Origin: CAZXEU01 sp965207385
GTDB taxonomy: Bacteria > Bacteroidota > Rhodothermia > Rhodothermales > Bin80
NCBI GenBank assembly: GCA_965207385.1
Contig: CBDBLZ010000020.1
Location: 309,888-373,887 of the forward strand
Direction of reading: 5' to 3'
DNA length: 64,000 bases
Under the pieces are notes generated by a model. That model ran no database searches, was not told the origin of the DNA, and worked only from the letters and a program-made list of their open reading frames with translations. This document shows positions 1 to 10,531 of this stretch, piece after piece; the first letter of the stretch is position 1; each line of letters starts with the position of its first letter. The position numbers and the translations under genes are program-made.

Positions 1-1386
1 CGGCGCGAGCGCCGCTATTCCATCGAGCTGGCCTCCATTCCCAAGGTGCCTTCCCGTGAGGATACGCTGGCGTTTCTGCGAGAGGGAGAGATGATCCTGG
101 CCGAATTCGCTGAGGCCCCCGACGACTCGACGTTTCTTGTCCAGAACGGATCCGAAGAGGCGTATTCGGACGCCTTCCTGGGCGCGGGTGACGTAGCCCC
201 TGAAATTGCTGAAATTATTTTTGAAGGCGCGCAGCCTATCGAACCCGGAATGATGGCAGGGCCGGTTGTGGCCGGCGGCGCGGTGCATGTAGTCAAGGTG
301 ACGGGCACGCGCCCCGCACAGGAAACTCATGTGCGGGCCCGGCACATTCTGGCATCGGGATCGGATGACGAGGCCAGGGAGAAGATCCTGGCACTTCGCG
401 ACCGCCTGCGGGCAGGCGAGGACTTTGGCGCTCTCGCCCGCGAGTCCTCGGACGACCCGGGCAGTGGAAGCCTCGGCGGAGACCTGGGATGGTTTACGGA
501 TGGCCGGATGGTCCCCGAGTTTCAGGATGCTGCATTCAGCGCGGCCGTCGGCGACCTGGTGGGGCCGGTTGAGACCAGCTTCGGACTGCATCTGATTGAG
601 GTTACGCACAAGGCGGACCTGGAGGTGCAGCTTGCCGACTTTGCGACTACAATTACGCCGTCCGTAGGTACGCTAACGGCTATTCAGGACGAGCTTGAGG
701 ACCTGGCGTTCTACGCAGAGGAGACTGGTGATTTTGCCGGCGAGGCAGAGCGACGAGGCGTCGCTCTTCAGTCCATGGACCTGGAACAGGACCAGGTCTC
801 CATTCCCGGCTTCGGGCCCAGCCGGGCCCTCGCCCAGTTCCTGGACGGATCCGCACGCGATGACATCGGCCCGGTAATCGAGTTGGACGAGGCGACCATC
901 CTGGCCCATGTGGTAGCCATAGAGGAAGAGGGTTTTCGCCCGCTTGCGGAAGTGGAGGCAGAAGTGCGCTCGCGGGTGTTGCTCAATGCCAAGAAGGCGT
1001 TTCAGGTTAACCGCCTGACGCGCGGCTACGCCGGGCCCGGGTTTGACGGCCTTGCCGCCGACCTCGGATTTCCGCCGGAGACGGCCTCGGGCGTCAGCTT
1101 TGCCAACCAGATAGTTCCCGGTCTGGGCCGCGACCCGGTATTTGCCGGCAGCGTACTGGCCCTTTCCGAGGGCGAGGACACAGGAGTCGTTGAGGGTCGC
1201 AGTGCGGCATTCGTGGCTCGCGTAACGCGCATTTCCGACCCCGGCACCGTCACCGATGGCGAGCGTGAGCGCCTTCGCTCTGAGCTGACCCGAGAACTGG
1301 AAGATCGCCTCCGCGCGGAATGGATAACCGCCTTGCGTGACGAGGCAGACATCCAGGATCTGCGCAGCACCATGCTGCAGCAGTAG
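1..1386 (+). CDS. Peptidyl-prolyl cis-trans isomerase (PpiC/SurA/PpiD-like), 5' end outside window
   Basis: The reading frame is open from the first base, so the gene starts upstream; the GTG at 46 is probably only an internal valine. About 461 residues are visible. A parvulin-type rotamase domain lies at roughly residues 110-210, with the family hallmarks RARHIL, GGDLGWF and GPVETSFGLHLIEV. The flanking sequence is helical and charged, as in SurA/PpiD chaperones, and a second, degenerate isomerase-like segment may follow. Such proteins assist folding of outer-membrane proteins in the periplasm, but the signal or anchor would lie upstream and cannot be seen. It converges on dapF, with a 64-base gap holding a palindrome. 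Family assignment is firm; the choice between SurA-like and PpiD-like is open. Confidence 0.9.
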   Translation, partial: RRERRYSIELASIPKVPSREDTLAFLREGEMILAEFAEAPDDSTFLVQNGSEEAYSDAFLGAGDVAPEIAEIIFEGAQPIEPGMMAGPVVAGGAVHVVKVTGTRPAQETHVRARHILASGSDDEAREKILALRDRLRAGEDFGALARESSDDPGSGSLGGDLGWFTDGRMVPEFQDAAFSAAVGDLVGPVETSFGLHLIEVTHKADLEVQLADFATTITPSVGTLTAIQDELEDLAFYAEETGDFAGEAERRGVALQSMDLEQDQVSIPGFGPSRALAQFLDGSARDDIGPVIELDEATILAHVVAIEEEGFRPLAEVEAEVRSRVLLNAKKAFQVNRLTRGYAGPGFDGLAADLGFPPETASGVSFANQIVPGLGRDPVFAGSVLALSEGEDTGVVEGRSAAFVARVTRISDPGTVTDGERERLRSELTRELEDRLRAEWITALRDEADIQDLRSTMLQQ

Positions 1387-1418
1387 GAGGACATTCGCCG
1401 GTTAGAGGGGCCGCATCC

Positions 1419-1434
1419 TGTGCCGGCCGGCACA
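1419..1434. terminator. GC-rich palindrome between convergent genes
   Basis: TGTGCCGGCCGGCACA is a perfect 16-base palindrome that can fold as a 6-bp stem with a GGCC loop. It sits between the stop codons of the isomerase gene (+) and dapF (-). There is no U-tract on either strand, so it is at best a transcript-end hairpin or bidirectional barrier. Confidence 0.35.
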
Positions 1435-1450
1435 TGCGCCGACTTCCCCT

Positions 1451-2287
1451 TCAAACGGCAAGCTCGAACGTACCGCGGTAGATCGCTTCGGCCGGGCCGT
1501 CGAGCGCAATGCGCCCTCCCGTGCGACCTACCCGCAGCGTCCCGCCAGGCATCTCTATTTGCGCCCTGGCATTCGAATTGATCCGCTGGAGCCGCCACGC
1601 CGCCGCGGCCGATGCCACCGCACCCGTACCACACGCCAGCGTCTCGGCCTCCACACCTTTTTCATAGGTCCGCACCCGCAGGACGCGCCCAGAGCGTACC
1701 TCGACGAAATTTACGTTTGCCCCTGACGGAGCAAGCGCCGGATCATGCCGAATCTCTCGTCCCCAGCGCTCGACGGGGGCCTCTCCTACTTCCTCCAGAA
1801 AACAAACTACGTGCTCCGTCCCGGTCCATATGTAATGCAGATCCGAAAGCGGCACGGCAGAGGCTGCTGCAAGCGCCAGATCCGGACGCCAATCCGCTGG
1901 CTGCTGCATGTAGAGCCGCACATCCGCGTCCAAATCCGCCGGCAGCTCGGCCTCGTAGATGCCGGAGTCGGTCTGAAGCCTGAGCCGCCTGCTATTAATC
2001 CCCGCCTGCTGCGCGTAGCGCACCAGGCACCGGGCGCCGTTGGCGCACATGGTACCCAGAGAGCCGTCCGCATTAACGTAGCGCATGCAGAAGTCCGCCT
2101 GCTCCACCGTGGCCTCGGCAAAGGCCAATATGCCATCGGCCCCAACCCCGTACCGGCGCTGGCACTGCCGCCGCGCTATCCGGACCAATTCCTGATCCGA
2201 AAACCGGTAGAAGCGGTTGTCAATGACAATAAAGTCATTGCCGGCTCCGCTCATTTTCGTAAACTCAACGACAAGTCGAGCGCCCAT
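1451..2287 (-). CDS. dapF: Diaminopimelate epimerase
   Basis: Converts LL-diaminopimelate to meso-diaminopimelate for lysine and peptidoglycan synthesis in the cytoplasm. With the start at the ATG ending at 2287 the product is 278 residues, the family's normal length, and opens with FTKMSGAGNDFIVIDN. Both catalytic cysteines are present: C81 in the MCANGARC motif and C219 in ACGTGA. The frame extends further upstream to 2392, but that would add 35 residues unlike the family and overlap the start of phoH, so the shorter start was chosen. It is divergent from phoH with about 85 bases between the two starts, which must hold both promoters. Confidence 0.95.
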   Translation of the reverse strand: MGARLVVEFTKMSGAGNDFIVIDNRFYRFSDQELVRIARRQCQRRYGVGADGILAFAEATVEQADFCMRYVNADGSLGTMCANGARCLVRYAQQAGINSRRLRLQTDSGIYEAELPADLDADVRLYMQQPADWRPDLALAAASAVPLSDLHYIWTGTEHVVCFLEEVGEAPVERWGREIRHDPALAPSGANVNFVEVRSGRVLRVRTYEKGVEAETLACGTGAVASAAAAWRLQRINSNARAQIEMPGGTLRVGRTGGRIALDGPAEAIYRGTFELAV

Positions 2288-2372
2288 CGCGGCATCATTG
2301 GTGCCAGATGCAGGTAAAACGCCCGCAGGTTCATACCGTTCAACGCCCTCCAACATCTTTCGACTTCCGTCC

Positions 2373-3332
2373 TTGGCTGAGAAAACCCTCACGATCGATC
2401 AGACCAACCCCCTCCTCCTCTTTGGCTCCAACGACAAGCACCTGCGTCGCATGGAGGCCGCTTTCCCCGACACAGACTTCCTGGCCCGCGGCAATCAGAT
2501 CAAGCTCCGGGGGCACAAGCGTACGCTTGAAGACATCGAGCGTGCGCTGCAGGAGCTGACGGTCATTGCCAGCCGCAACGGCAACCTGACGACCGGTGAC
2601 GTCGAGACCGTACTGGCGCTGGTAACCTCCGATGAAACGCGCCCACGTTCCGAAATCGGAGAAGTCATCGCCTATACGCCTTCCGGCGGCCTGGTGCGGA
2701 CCAAGACCCCTGGCCAGGCCCGGATGATGCAGGCCGCCCGCAGGAGCGACATAGTCTTTGCCATTGGCCCGGCCGGCACGGGCAAGACGTTCATGGCTGT
2801 CGCCATCGCCGTAGCGGCCCTTAAGTCGCGCCAGGTCAAGCGCATCGTCCTCTGCCGGCCGGCTGTGGAAGCCGGCGAGCGGCTGGGCTTCCTGCCGGGC
2901 GATTTTCGCGACAAGATCGATCCCTACCTGCGGCCGCTGTATGATGCGCTGGATGAATTGCTGCCGACCGAGAAGCTGCGCGCACACATGGAGAACCATG
3001 TAGTTGAAATCGTGCCCCTGGCCTTCATGCGCGGCCGGACGCTCAATTCAGCTTTCGTCATCCTCGACGAGGCGCAGAACGCGACATCCACGCAAATGAA
3101 GATGTTCCTGACCAGGCTGGGCATCAACAGCCACGCCATTGTAACCGGGGACGTGACGCAGATTGATCTCGGCGACCGGACCGCCAGCGGACTTGTGGAA
3201 GCCAGAAGCATACTGGAGGGCGTGGACGGCATCTCCTTTATCGATTTTGACAGAAGCGATGTGGTGCGCCACAGGCTTGTCAAGGACATTATCGACGCCT
3301 ACGAGCGTCGCGACGCTACTGGCTCCAGATAA
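2373..3332 (+). CDS. phoH: PhoH family ATPase (YbeZ-like)
   Basis: A cytoplasmic P-loop NTPase of the PhoH/YbeZ family, linked in other bacteria to RNA metabolism and ribosome maturation. Counting from the TTG at 2373 the product is 319 residues. Walker A is GPAGTGKT at residues 132-139 and Walker B is VILDEAQN with D232/E233. The N-terminal segment (LLLFGSNDKHLRRMEAAF) is the usual small domain before the ATPase core. No ATG fits near the expected N-terminus; the frame stays open back to 2217, but that would run into dapF, so the TTG is a judgement. The 3' end overlaps the convergent WG-repeat gene by 17 bases. Confidence 0.9.
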   Translation: MAEKTLTIDQTNPLLLFGSNDKHLRRMEAAFPDTDFLARGNQIKLRGHKRTLEDIERALQELTVIASRNGNLTTGDVETVLALVTSDETRPRSEIGEVIAYTPSGGLVRTKTPGQARMMQAARRSDIVFAIGPAGTGKTFMAVAIAVAALKSRQVKRIVLCRPAVEAGERLGFLPGDFRDKIDPYLRPLYDALDELLPTEKLRAHMENHVVEIVPLAFMRGRTLNSAFVILDEAQNATSTQMKMFLTRLGINSHAIVTGDVTQIDLGDRTASGLVEARSILEGVDGISFIDFDRSDVVRHRLVKDIIDAYERRDATGSR

Positions 3333-4323
3333 AGGTGCCGCTTGCATCAATGTAGCCTGACCGGTCCTGCAGCGTCACGAAGGCCAGGCCGCCCTCAAAG
3401 GGCCGCGCCCGCTCGTACCGGAGCGGTATCGCTACCACGCCCTCCGTATCGACATATCCCCACAGTCCACCGCTCTGCACGAGGGCCAAGCCTTCGGAAA
3501 AGTCGTCCGCGTGTTCGTACACAGATTCAATGACCATCCTGCCGCTCCGGTCGATGAAGCCCCACAGATCCTCGGACTGCACCCGCGCACGACCGCCCGA
3601 AAACGAGAACACGCTTTGGTGATCGACCTCCAGCACCAGGCTGCCCTCCGTGTCGATGAACCCCCATTGCGAGCCCTTCCTGACAAGCGCCACTCCTTCC
3701 GAGAAGCTCCTTACGGAAGAAAACTGCGGTTCTATCGCCCAGTCACCCTTTTCGTCTATGTACCCCCATTCTGACCCGACTCGCACGAACAGCACCTTGC
3801 GTACGACCTGTACGGCAGCTAGGCTGTCGGAAAACGGCAGTGCCCGCACAAACCGGTCTGGTATGGCGAGCCTGCCGCTCCTGTCGACATAGCCCCAGTT
3901 CGGCTCCAGTCCCACGACGGTCCCGGCCTGCGTGCGCACCGGGGCTAGCCCGTGAGAAAAATCCAGCGCACCCGAATAGGGTCTTTCGCTGAGGGCGACG
4001 CCCTTGCGGTCGATGAAATTCCAGCTCCGGCCCTGCTGCACCCGCGCAAGACCCTCCGAGTACGGAAAAACGGCCGAGAATCGAGTGTCGACCACCATGG
4101 AGTCGGCCGCATCGACAAATCCCCACCGGCCGTCGATGCGAACGGCTGCCAGGCCTTCGCTGGAACGCTGCGCGCCATCGTAGTTGGGCTCGACGATCAT
4201 GCTTCCCGATGCATCAATGAGCCCAAATCGTCCCTGATACGGCACCGGGAAAAGATCTTCTGACTGCGCCAGTGCACTGGCAGCAAGGGAAGTACAGACC
4301 GTAAGGAGCAAGATTCCTCGCAT
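3316..4323 (-). CDS. Secreted WG-repeat protein
   Basis: A 335-residue protein with a signal peptide (MRGILLLTVCTSLAASALAQ) and then nine tandem WG-type repeats with the core pattern WGFID/WGYVD followed by a short acidic or glycine-rich turn. WG (KWG) repeats probably form a beta-propeller-like or solenoid binding surface; no enzymatic role is known. The ATG at 4323 is preferred over the upstream frame start at 4365 because it places the signal peptide at the N-terminus. It starts 13 bases after panC ends and is probably co-transcribed with it, although no functional link is evident. Confidence 0.85.
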   Translation of the reverse strand: MRGILLLTVCTSLAASALAQSEDLFPVPYQGRFGLIDASGSMIVEPNYDGAQRSSEGLAAVRIDGRWGFVDAADSMVVDTRFSAVFPYSEGLARVQQGRSWNFIDRKGVALSERPYSGALDFSHGLAPVRTQAGTVVGLEPNWGYVDRSGRLAIPDRFVRALPFSDSLAAVQVVRKVLFVRVGSEWGYIDEKGDWAIEPQFSSVRSFSEGVALVRKGSQWGFIDTEGSLVLEVDHQSVFSFSGGRARVQSEDLWGFIDRSGRMVIESVYEHADDFSEGLALVQSGGLWGYVDTEGVVAIPLRYERARPFEGGLAFVTLQDRSGYIDASGTFIWSQ

Positions 4324-4336
4324 GGCAACAGGCACC

Positions 4337-5227
4337 TCAGTGGCGGTGCGGGCTAGAAACCACAACGTTGTCTATAAGTCGCGCACGGCCAAGTTGTACC
4401 GCAACGGCGGCAAGAACGGTCTGGCCAGGCTCTATGCGGCTTACCGGCGTAAGCCGCTCCGTATCCACTACCTCTGCATATTCAGGCCGCACGAGCGGAG
4501 CCTGCTGCAGGCAGTCCATCATCGCTTTGACCACGTTACCGGAATCACGTTCGCCGCCCTCTACGAGGACACGGGCTGCCGTTACCGCATGGTAAAGTGC
4601 CGGCGCCTGCGCACGCTCCTGCTCACTCAAATAGCCATTGCGGGTGGAGAGTGCCAAGCCGTCGGACTCCCGGACCGTCTCTACGCCCCGCGCAACTATG
4701 CCGAATCCCAGGTCTCGCGTCATCCTGCGCAGAATGAAATACTGCTGCGCGTCCTTCAACCCGAAGACCGCCACATGCGGCTGGCAGCACAGGAAGAGCT
4801 TCACTACCACGGTCACCACACCTCTGAAATGGCCGGGGCGGCGCGGCGCGCAAAGATGCCGCTGCAACTCCGGCGCGTCCACCCACGTCAGCTGGGCCTC
4901 CATGCCGTCCGGGTACAGGCCCGCCGCACCCGGAGAAAACACAAGGTCGACGCCGCCGAGGGATTCAAGCCTCGCCAGGTCCCTGCCGAGGTCTCGCGGA
5001 TAGGCGTCGTAATCCTCCCCCGGGCCGAATTGCGTGGGATTGACAAATACGGAGACGGTGACATGGTCGCCCTCACGCGCAGCCGCGCGCACGAGTGCGT
5101 CGTGACCCGCGTGAAGGCCTCCCATCGTGGGCACGAGAACGAGCCTCCTGCCTTCCGCGCGCAGCGCATCGGATCTGGCCTGCATCTCGGCAGGTTCCAC
5201 TATGACTTCCAAGCTGCCTCCTTCCAT
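4337..5227 (-). CDS. panC: Pantoate--beta-alanine ligase
   Basis: Makes pantothenate from pantoate, beta-alanine and ATP, the last step of vitamin B5 synthesis. The 296-residue product has the normal length and the family motifs: PTMGGLHAGH (the HIGH-like ATP site), FVNPTQFGPGEDYDAYPR, FGLKDAQQ and STRNGYLS. It lies upstream of the WG-repeat gene on the same strand and is divergent from fumC with 55 bases between starts. The other pantothenate genes (panB, panD) are not in the window. Confidence 0.95.
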   Translation of the reverse strand: MEGGSLEVIVEPAEMQARSDALRAEGRRLVLVPTMGGLHAGHDALVRAAAREGDHVTVSVFVNPTQFGPGEDYDAYPRDLGRDLARLESLGGVDLVFSPGAAGLYPDGMEAQLTWVDAPELQRHLCAPRRPGHFRGVVTVVVKLFLCCQPHVAVFGLKDAQQYFILRRMTRDLGFGIVARGVETVRESDGLALSTRNGYLSEQERAQAPALYHAVTAARVLVEGGERDSGNVVKAMMDCLQQAPLVRPEYAEVVDTERLTPVSRIEPGQTVLAAVAVQLGRARLIDNVVVSSPHRH

Positions 5228-5282
5228 TCAACAAACGGCATGACGGCCCGTATAATAAGCCTGATCCACCGGATTATTCGAC

Positions 5283-6671
5283 ATGAGCCAATACCGCGTT
5301 GAAAGAGATTCGCTCGGTGAGGTTCGCGTGCCTGTCGGCGCGCTCTACGGAGCTCAGACGCAACGAGCCCGGGACAATTTTCCCATTAGTGGCCAGCGTA
5401 TGCCGAGGCCCTTTATCGAGGCTCTGGGCATAATCAAGCGAGCCGCAGCCCTTGCAAATCGGGACCTGGGTCTTCTCTCGGAGGAACGAGCCGCCGCCAT
5501 TGTCCAGGCGGCGGAGCGGGTAAGTGCCGGAGAATTCGATGAACAATTCCCCGTGGACATTTACCAGACCGGCAGCGGCACGTCCACGAACATGAATGCC
5601 AATGAGGTTCTCGTCTCCGTAGTCAGACACGAGTCGGGCATGAAAGACCTCCATCCCAACGACCATGTCAACATGTCGCAGTCGTCGAATGACGTCATTC
5701 CGACCGCCATGCACGTCTCCGCCGCCATGCTGCTGGATCGAGCGCTCCTGCCGGCCTTGCAGGAACTGCACCAGTCACTGCTGACCAAGAGCCACGAGTT
5801 TGACGATGTGATAAAGAGCGGCCGTACCCATCTCATGGACGCCATCCCGGTGCGTCTGGGGCAGGAATTCGGCGGCTATGCAGCGCAGGTCGATGCAGGC
5901 ATTCGCCGCACTCGGCTTGCAATGGAAGAACTAAAGGAGGTCGCCCTCGGGGGCACAGCCACGGGTTCGGGCATAAACCGGCACGAGGACTTTCCTAAAC
6001 GGGCCTTAGCGCATATTTCGGAAATCACCGGCATTGAATTCCGGGAGGCCGCGAACCATTTTGAGGCGCAGTCCGCAAAGGACGGCTACGTCATGGCCGG
6101 AGGCGCGCTCAACACGCTCGCCGTGTCGCTGATGAAAATCGCCAACGACATACGGCTGCTCTCCAGCGGTCCCACGAGCGGGCTATTCGAAATCTCCCTC
6201 CCACCCGTCCAGCCGGGAAGCTCCATCATGCCGGGGAAGGTCAACCCTGTCCTTTCCGAGGCAATGATGATGGCGTGTGCCCGCGTAATGGGTAACCATA
6301 CGACGCTGACCGTTTGCGGCCAGCACGGCAACCTCGAACTCAACGTTATGATGCCGGTCATGGCGCAGGCCATGCTGGAGAGCATCACGATTCTGGCCGG
6401 CGCCTGCCGCGCCTTTACCGACCGCTGCCTCCTCGGCATGCGTGCCAACCGCGACCGGTGCAGAGAGCTCCTGGAGCGCAATCCCGCAGTTGCGACGGCG
6501 CTCAATGCCGCTATCGGCTACGACCGCGCCGCCGAGGTAGCAAAGGCCGCCGCCAAGAGCGGCCGGACGGTCCGCGAAGTCGTGCTCGAAATGGCTTTGC
6601 TCAGCGAGGAGGAGCTCGACACCATGCTAGACGTGCGCGAAATGACCGAACCGGGCATTCCTGGCCGGTAG
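5283..6671 (+). CDS. fumC: Fumarate hydratase class II
   Basis: TCA-cycle enzyme interconverting fumarate and malate. The 462-residue product is the standard size. The superfamily signature GSSIMPGKVNP is at residues 312-322, and TGSGTSTNMNANEV and SQSSNDVIPTAMH are both intact. It is classed as fumarase rather than aspartase or argininosuccinate lyase because it matches the FumC pattern along the whole length, for example SGRTHLMDA and ALGGTATG. The ATG at 5283 has no clear ribosome-binding site, as is common in this lineage. Confidence 0.95.
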   Translation: MSQYRVERDSLGEVRVPVGALYGAQTQRARDNFPISGQRMPRPFIEALGIIKRAAALANRDLGLLSEERAAAIVQAAERVSAGEFDEQFPVDIYQTGSGTSTNMNANEVLVSVVRHESGMKDLHPNDHVNMSQSSNDVIPTAMHVSAAMLLDRALLPALQELHQSLLTKSHEFDDVIKSGRTHLMDAIPVRLGQEFGGYAAQVDAGIRRTRLAMEELKEVALGGTATGSGINRHEDFPKRALAHISEITGIEFREAANHFEAQSAKDGYVMAGGALNTLAVSLMKIANDIRLLSSGPTSGLFEISLPPVQPGSSIMPGKVNPVLSEAMMMACARVMGNHTTLTVCGQHGNLELNVMMPVMAQAMLESITILAGACRAFTDRCLLGMRANRDRCRELLERNPAVATALNAAIGYDRAAEVAKAAAKSGRTVREVVLEMALLSEEELDTMLDVREMTEPGIPGR

Positions 6672-6700
6672 AGGCACGTCTGCCATACTAAAACCTGTTC

Positions 6701-6719
6701 GGGCACGTTTTTTGTGCCC
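6701..6719. terminator. Hairpin downstream of fumC
   Basis: GGGCAC and GTGCCC form a 6-bp stem around a T-rich loop, 29 bases after the fumC stop and about 40 bases before the protease start. The T-run is in the loop rather than after the stem, so this is not a standard intrinsic terminator; it may separate fumC from the protease gene. Confidence 0.3.
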
Positions 6720-6760
6720 TGGTCAAAAAAGGAAATGCCGTCAAAAAGACACACCCTACC

Positions 6761-8299
<1,539 letters not shown>

Positions 8300-8307
8300 C
8301 GCGGCGC

Positions 8308-8700
8308 ATGGACGTCGAACACCTGGTCGGTGCCGTGGCAGCAGCCCTCGGCGCCGACGCCACGGCCGAGCGCGTCGAAGCCATTGCACAGTCGGTAATG
8401 GATGCCACGCTCTCCGAGCGGCGTGCGCAGGACCGCGTCATTATCACCGCCTTTGGGTCCGACCAGCCGGGAATACTGGCCGGCGTAACCCGCATCGTGG
8501 CCCGGGCCGGCTGCAATATCCTTGATGTGTCCATGAAGATATTGCAGCAGTACTTCACGCTGATCATGGTCGCAGACATCAGCAGCATGAATATCCCGCT
8601 TGCCGAGCTCCAGCATCAGCTGCGCGCGGCAGAATCGGAGCTCGGGGTTCGCATAGGCGCGCAGCACGAGGATCTGTTCGCTCGCATGCACCGCCCGTAG
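8308..8700 (+). CDS. ACT domain protein (UPF0237 type)
   Basis: A 130-residue cytoplasmic protein. The N-terminal 40 residues are a helical extension; the remainder is an ACT domain (VIITAFGSDQPGILAGVTRI, then CNILDVSMKILQQYFTLIMV), a fold that typically binds amino acids and regulates a partner enzyme. Free-standing ACT proteins of this type are repeatedly found next to UPF0210/PFL-like genes, and that arrangement is exactly what is seen here, with 11 bases between the genes. The partner is therefore presumed to be the next gene. The ligand is unknown. The N-terminal extension is longer than in the minimal family members I know of (about 90 residues). Confidence 0.85.
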   Translation: MDVEHLVGAVAAALGADATAERVEAIAQSVMDATLSERRAQDRVIITAFGSDQPGILAGVTRIVARAGCNILDVSMKILQQYFTLIMVADISSMNIPLAELQHQLRAAESELGVRIGAQHEDLFARMHRP

Positions 8701-8711
8701 GAGCTGCATCC

Positions 8712-10094
8712 ATGGCCTACGAGCTGTACGAAGTACTCGATACGGTCCGGATGACCGAATCCGAGAACTTCGACATCCGCGCCGCCACGCTTGGAATCTC
8801 GCTGCTGGATTGCGCGAGCTCGCATGCAGGGCACGTTAGCTCCCGGGCTTGCGAGAAGATCCGGCGGGTGGCCGGGCACCACGTCGCTGTATCAGAGGAA
8901 GTGGAGTCCCTCTTTGGCGTCAGTATTGCCAACAAGCGCGTGGCCGTTACACCCGTCAGTCTCATAGCCGCGGGACTCGATGCCCGGGGATACATGCGGC
9001 TGGCGGCCGCGCTTGACGGCGCCGCCGCCGACATCGGCCTCGATTTTCTGGCGGGGTTTTCTGCGCTCGTGGAGCGTGGCATGACCCGAGGCGATCTTGC
9101 CTACATGGAGGCCCTGCCGGAGGCACTTGCATCAACCAGGCATCTTTGTGCGTCCGTCAACTGCGCCTCGACGAGCGCCGGGATAAACGCCGACGCCGTG
9201 CTCCGGATGGCGCGAGTAATCAGGAAAGCGGCCGGGCTTACGGCCCACAGCGACTCATCTGCGTGCACGCGCCTTGTCACTTTCTGCAATGCCGTTGCCG
9301 ACAATCCGTTCATTGCCGGTGCGTTTCACGGACCGGCATGCGGCGAAGCGGTTCTGAATGTCGGCATTTCGGGGCCGGGCGTAGTGCTGCGCGCTGTGCG
9401 CGACCTGCAGGAGGCCCGTGACCTGGCAACCGTGTGCGAGGCGGTCAAGCGAACGGCTTTCAAGATCACGAGAGCGGGCGAACTCATTGGTCGCCAGGTG
9501 GCGGCACGGCTTACGCAGCGCGCGGGCGTACAGATTGACTTCGGCATCGTGGATGTGTCGCTGGCGCCGACACCCGCAACCGGCGATTCAGTCGGAGAAA
9601 TACTCATGGCCATGGGCCTGGAAGAGATCGGCTCGCCGGGAACGACCGCCGCACTCGCCATGCTGACCGACTCCGTCAAGAAGGGCGGCACCATGGCGTC
9701 CAGCCGGACCGGAGGATTGAGCGGTGCCTTCATTCCAGTCTCGGAAGATGCCACCCTTGCCAGTGCAGCGGAGCGGGGACACCTGGGCCTCGAAAAGCTG
9801 GAGGCGATGACGGCGGTCTGCTCCGTGGGACTGGACATGATTGCCCTGCCGGGCGACACGCCTGCGGAAACACTCGCAGGCATTATGCTGGACGAGTTTG
9901 CCATCGGCATGATGAATAACAAGACCACCGCATGCCGGCTCATACCCGTCGCGGGCAAGGAAGCCGGCGAATATGCCGAATGGGGCGGCTTACTCGGGCG
10001 GGCACCCGTTATCGAGCCCAGAGCATCTGCCTGCGCGAGACTGGTCAGGCGCGGCGGCCAGATTCCCGCTCCCGTGCGGAGCCTGACGAATTGA
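8712..10094 (+). CDS. UPF0210 (PFL-like, DUF711) family protein
   Basis: A 460-residue protein of the UPF0210/DUF711 family, whose fold resembles the pyruvate-formate-lyase/anaerobic ribonucleotide reductase barrel but whose reaction is not established. Family hallmarks include the N-terminal ESENFDIRAATLGISLLDC segment, GISGPGVVLRAV, and the C-terminal GMMNNKTTACRLIPV block. Several conserved cysteines are present. The ATG at 8712 is preceded by GGAG at a good distance, one of the few clear ribosome-binding sites in the window. Its tight link to the ACT gene suggests that the ACT protein senses a metabolite and controls this protein. Confidence 0.88.
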   Translation: MAYELYEVLDTVRMTESENFDIRAATLGISLLDCASSHAGHVSSRACEKIRRVAGHHVAVSEEVESLFGVSIANKRVAVTPVSLIAAGLDARGYMRLAAALDGAAADIGLDFLAGFSALVERGMTRGDLAYMEALPEALASTRHLCASVNCASTSAGINADAVLRMARVIRKAAGLTAHSDSSACTRLVTFCNAVADNPFIAGAFHGPACGEAVLNVGISGPGVVLRAVRDLQEARDLATVCEAVKRTAFKITRAGELIGRQVAARLTQRAGVQIDFGIVDVSLAPTPATGDSVGEILMAMGLEEIGSPGTTAALAMLTDSVKKGGTMASSRTGGLSGAFIPVSEDATLASAAERGHLGLEKLEAMTAVCSVGLDMIALPGDTPAETLAGIMLDEFAIGMMNNKTTACRLIPVAGKEAGEYAEWGGLLGRAPVIEPRASACARLVRRGGQIPAPVRSLTN

Positions 10095-10531
10095 CCACGG
10101 GACTGTGTGCGAGCGCCAGGCGCGCTCGCACGCTATACCCTGGAAGCAGCCTGCCACCGGGCCCCAGGCTCGAAAGCCCGGATTCCTTCAGGAGTCTTGC
10201 CAGGCGTGTGAGCGCGATCCGAGGGCGCAGCCGGCCTGCATGGGAGCAGACCTGGCCACGGTACCTGCCTTGAGCCACGTGCTCCGACACCTGCGCGGGA
10301 GCGCGCTGCGGCGCCGATCTGCTGTTTGCGTGCGCGGCGCTGACAGCCGCCAAGGCCCTGGAGTGCGGCACGCTCCGCACGACCGTTGCTGCCGGGTCGT
10401 GCACCAGATCCGTGCTGCAATCCGTGCCCCTATGTGCGGCAAGCATGACAACCGTGCCCGCAATGCCGGTCTTCGATGCCAAGCGGTCCCGCGCACGCGC
10501 TGAGTCCCACCCTTGGGCCAAGGCACGTTCG
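10095..10531. other. Gene-free stretch after UPF0210 gene
   Basis: No recognisable gene in 437 bases between the UPF0210 gene (+) and the quinone oxidoreductase gene (-), which converge here. Open frames on both strands encode low-complexity, arginine-rich products without family motifs. The only structure noted is the hairpin at 10107-10131. Confidence 0.5.
10107..10131. terminator. Perfect 9-bp hairpin after UPF0210 gene
   Basis: GTGCGAGCG and CGCTCGCAC form a perfect 9-bp stem with a 7-base loop (ccaggcg), beginning 13 bases after the UPF0210 stop codon. No U-tract follows. Position suggests a transcript-end structure; the loop size matches the hairpins at 17318 and 25701. Confidence 0.45.
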
